Below are positions 63,472 through 64,000 of a stretch of DNA of 64,000 bases, piece by piece (the first letter of the stretch is position 1; every line of letters starts with the position of its first letter). A program made the translations under genes and the position numbers. Source of the DNA: Mycolicibacter senuensis (lineage in GTDB: Bacteria; Actinomycetota; Actinomycetes; Mycobacteriales; Mycobacteriaceae); assembly GCF_003284925.1 (NCBI RefSeq), contig NZ_QMEX01000004.1, positions 1-64,000 on the forward strand. The letters run 5' to 3'. The notes beneath the pieces were generated by a model, which saw nothing but the letters and a program-made list of their open reading frames with translations, searched no databases and had not been told where the DNA came from.

Positions 63472-64000
63472 CGCTGCGTCTCCTTGCCCGGCCGCCTGCG
63501 ACCGAATCGATTGGCGCTCACCTGCTCCGGCGGCATCGCCGCGGTGGACACCTCGCCGGTGCACAGCAGGTCGCCGCCATGGCTCAGTCGCGCGGTGGAC
63601 GTGATCCCGCGCTCGGTCTCGGCTCGTGTGATGTCGAATTCCAACTCGGTGAGGATGGGCGTCGGGCGGCGGTAGGTGACCAGCAATGAGCGGGTGCGGC
63701 CGGCCAGCCCCGCCGCGCAGCTCTGGTGCTGGGTGACGCAGTCGAAGAACACCCCCAGAAACCCGCCGTGCACCAGCCCCGGGGGCCCTTCGTAGGCCAG
63801 CGGGAAAGTGACGCGTCCCGACGCCGTGTCGCTGTCGAGCAGGTCGAACCGATACTCCGGGAAGCAGGGGTTGAACGCCCCGACGTCGAAGGCGTGGTTG
63901 AGGTAGACCCGGCCGCTGTCATCGGATTCGAGGCGGGGCGTCGCCTCCGCCCGGGAGACCGCGCCCAGCTGTCGCTCCCAGTCGGCGAATCGCGCCAGCA
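63468..64000 (-). CDS. Hotdog-fold thioesterase-like protein, N terminus outside the window
   Basis: The frame is open to the right edge, giving at least 176 residues with no start codon in view. Residues such as NHAFDVGAFNPCFPEYRF, PGLVHGGFLGVFFDCVTQHQ and RSLLVTYRRPTPILTELEF are typical of PaaI-type hotdog thioesterases; HGG is the usual active-site turn. It is coupled to the enoyl-CoA hydratase gene (ATGA) and would be encoded upstream of it in the same operon. Confidence 0.8.
   Translation of the reverse strand, partial: LARFADWERQLGAVSRAEATPRLESDDSGRVYLNHAFDVGAFNPCFPEYRFDLLDSDTASGRVTFPLAYEGPPGLVHGGFLGVFFDCVTQHQSCAAGLAGRTRSLLVTYRRPTPILTELEFDITRAETERGITSTARLSHGGDLLCTGEVSTAAMPPEQVSANRFGRRRPGKETQR

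Overview
The window is high-GC actinobacterial DNA and almost certainly comes from a Mycobacterium. The evidence is an S10 ribosomal operon with mycobacterial-style tails on L22 and S3, a complete mycofactocin cluster upstream of it in the same orientation (as I recall the arrangement in M. tuberculosis, Rv0691-Rv0710), a type VII secretion EccE-like protein, and a dense set of P450, FadD, FadE, SDR and amidohydrolase genes. The species cannot be named from this sequence; an environmental species with a large catabolic repertoire fits best.

Layout. 1-1.4 kb: the tail of an unknown upstream gene, a hairpin terminator, and an orphan eccE-like gene convergent with the S10 operon. 1.4-7.0 kb: the S10 operon on the minus strand (rpsJ-rplC-rplD-rplW-rplB-rpsS-rplV-rpsC-rplP-rpmC-rpsQ) with a long leader. 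7.4-11.1 kb: a hotdog protein, a lipoprotein carboxylesterase, a tandem hairpin repeat and a P450. 11.1-18.4 kb: the mycofactocin cluster mftABCDEFG on the minus strand with mftR divergent. 18.4-64 kb: one long catabolic island, about 45 kb, running past the right edge.

The island holds divergent operons with overlapping start and stop codons. They contain three P450s counting the one near mft, a Rieske oxygenase, an F420-type oxidoreductase, two aldehyde dehydrogenases, many SDRs, two FadD ligases, a CoA transferase, two separate acyl-CoA dehydrogenases plus a fused two-domain one, three enoyl-CoA hydratases, two thiolase-like/DUF35 pairs, a classical thiolase, thioesterases and four amidohydrolase-2 proteins. 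Together they look like a complete route from oxidative attack on a hydrophobic substrate through CoA activation to beta-oxidation and aldol- or hydrolase-type cleavage. The paired and fused dehydrogenases and the thiolase-like/DUF35 pairs resemble mycobacterial steroid side-chain catabolism, but no steroid-ring genes are present, so the substrate is unknown.

The most striking signal is a 17-bp palindrome, ACTGTAA-N3-TTACAGT, perfect at two promoters, one mismatch off at a third and degenerate at about six more. All sites lie between 23 and 63 kb, just upstream of or overlapping island start codons. A TetR gene at 60.6 kb with its own site is the best candidate regulator; IclR and AraC regulators also sit in the island. 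Three places show gene decay: a flavin monooxygenase with an internal deletion, an SDR with a one-base frameshift, and two leftover gene starts (SnoaL-like and alcohol dehydrogenase) next to iclR. Two loci carry three-copy tandem hairpin repeats of one family whose paired arms change together.
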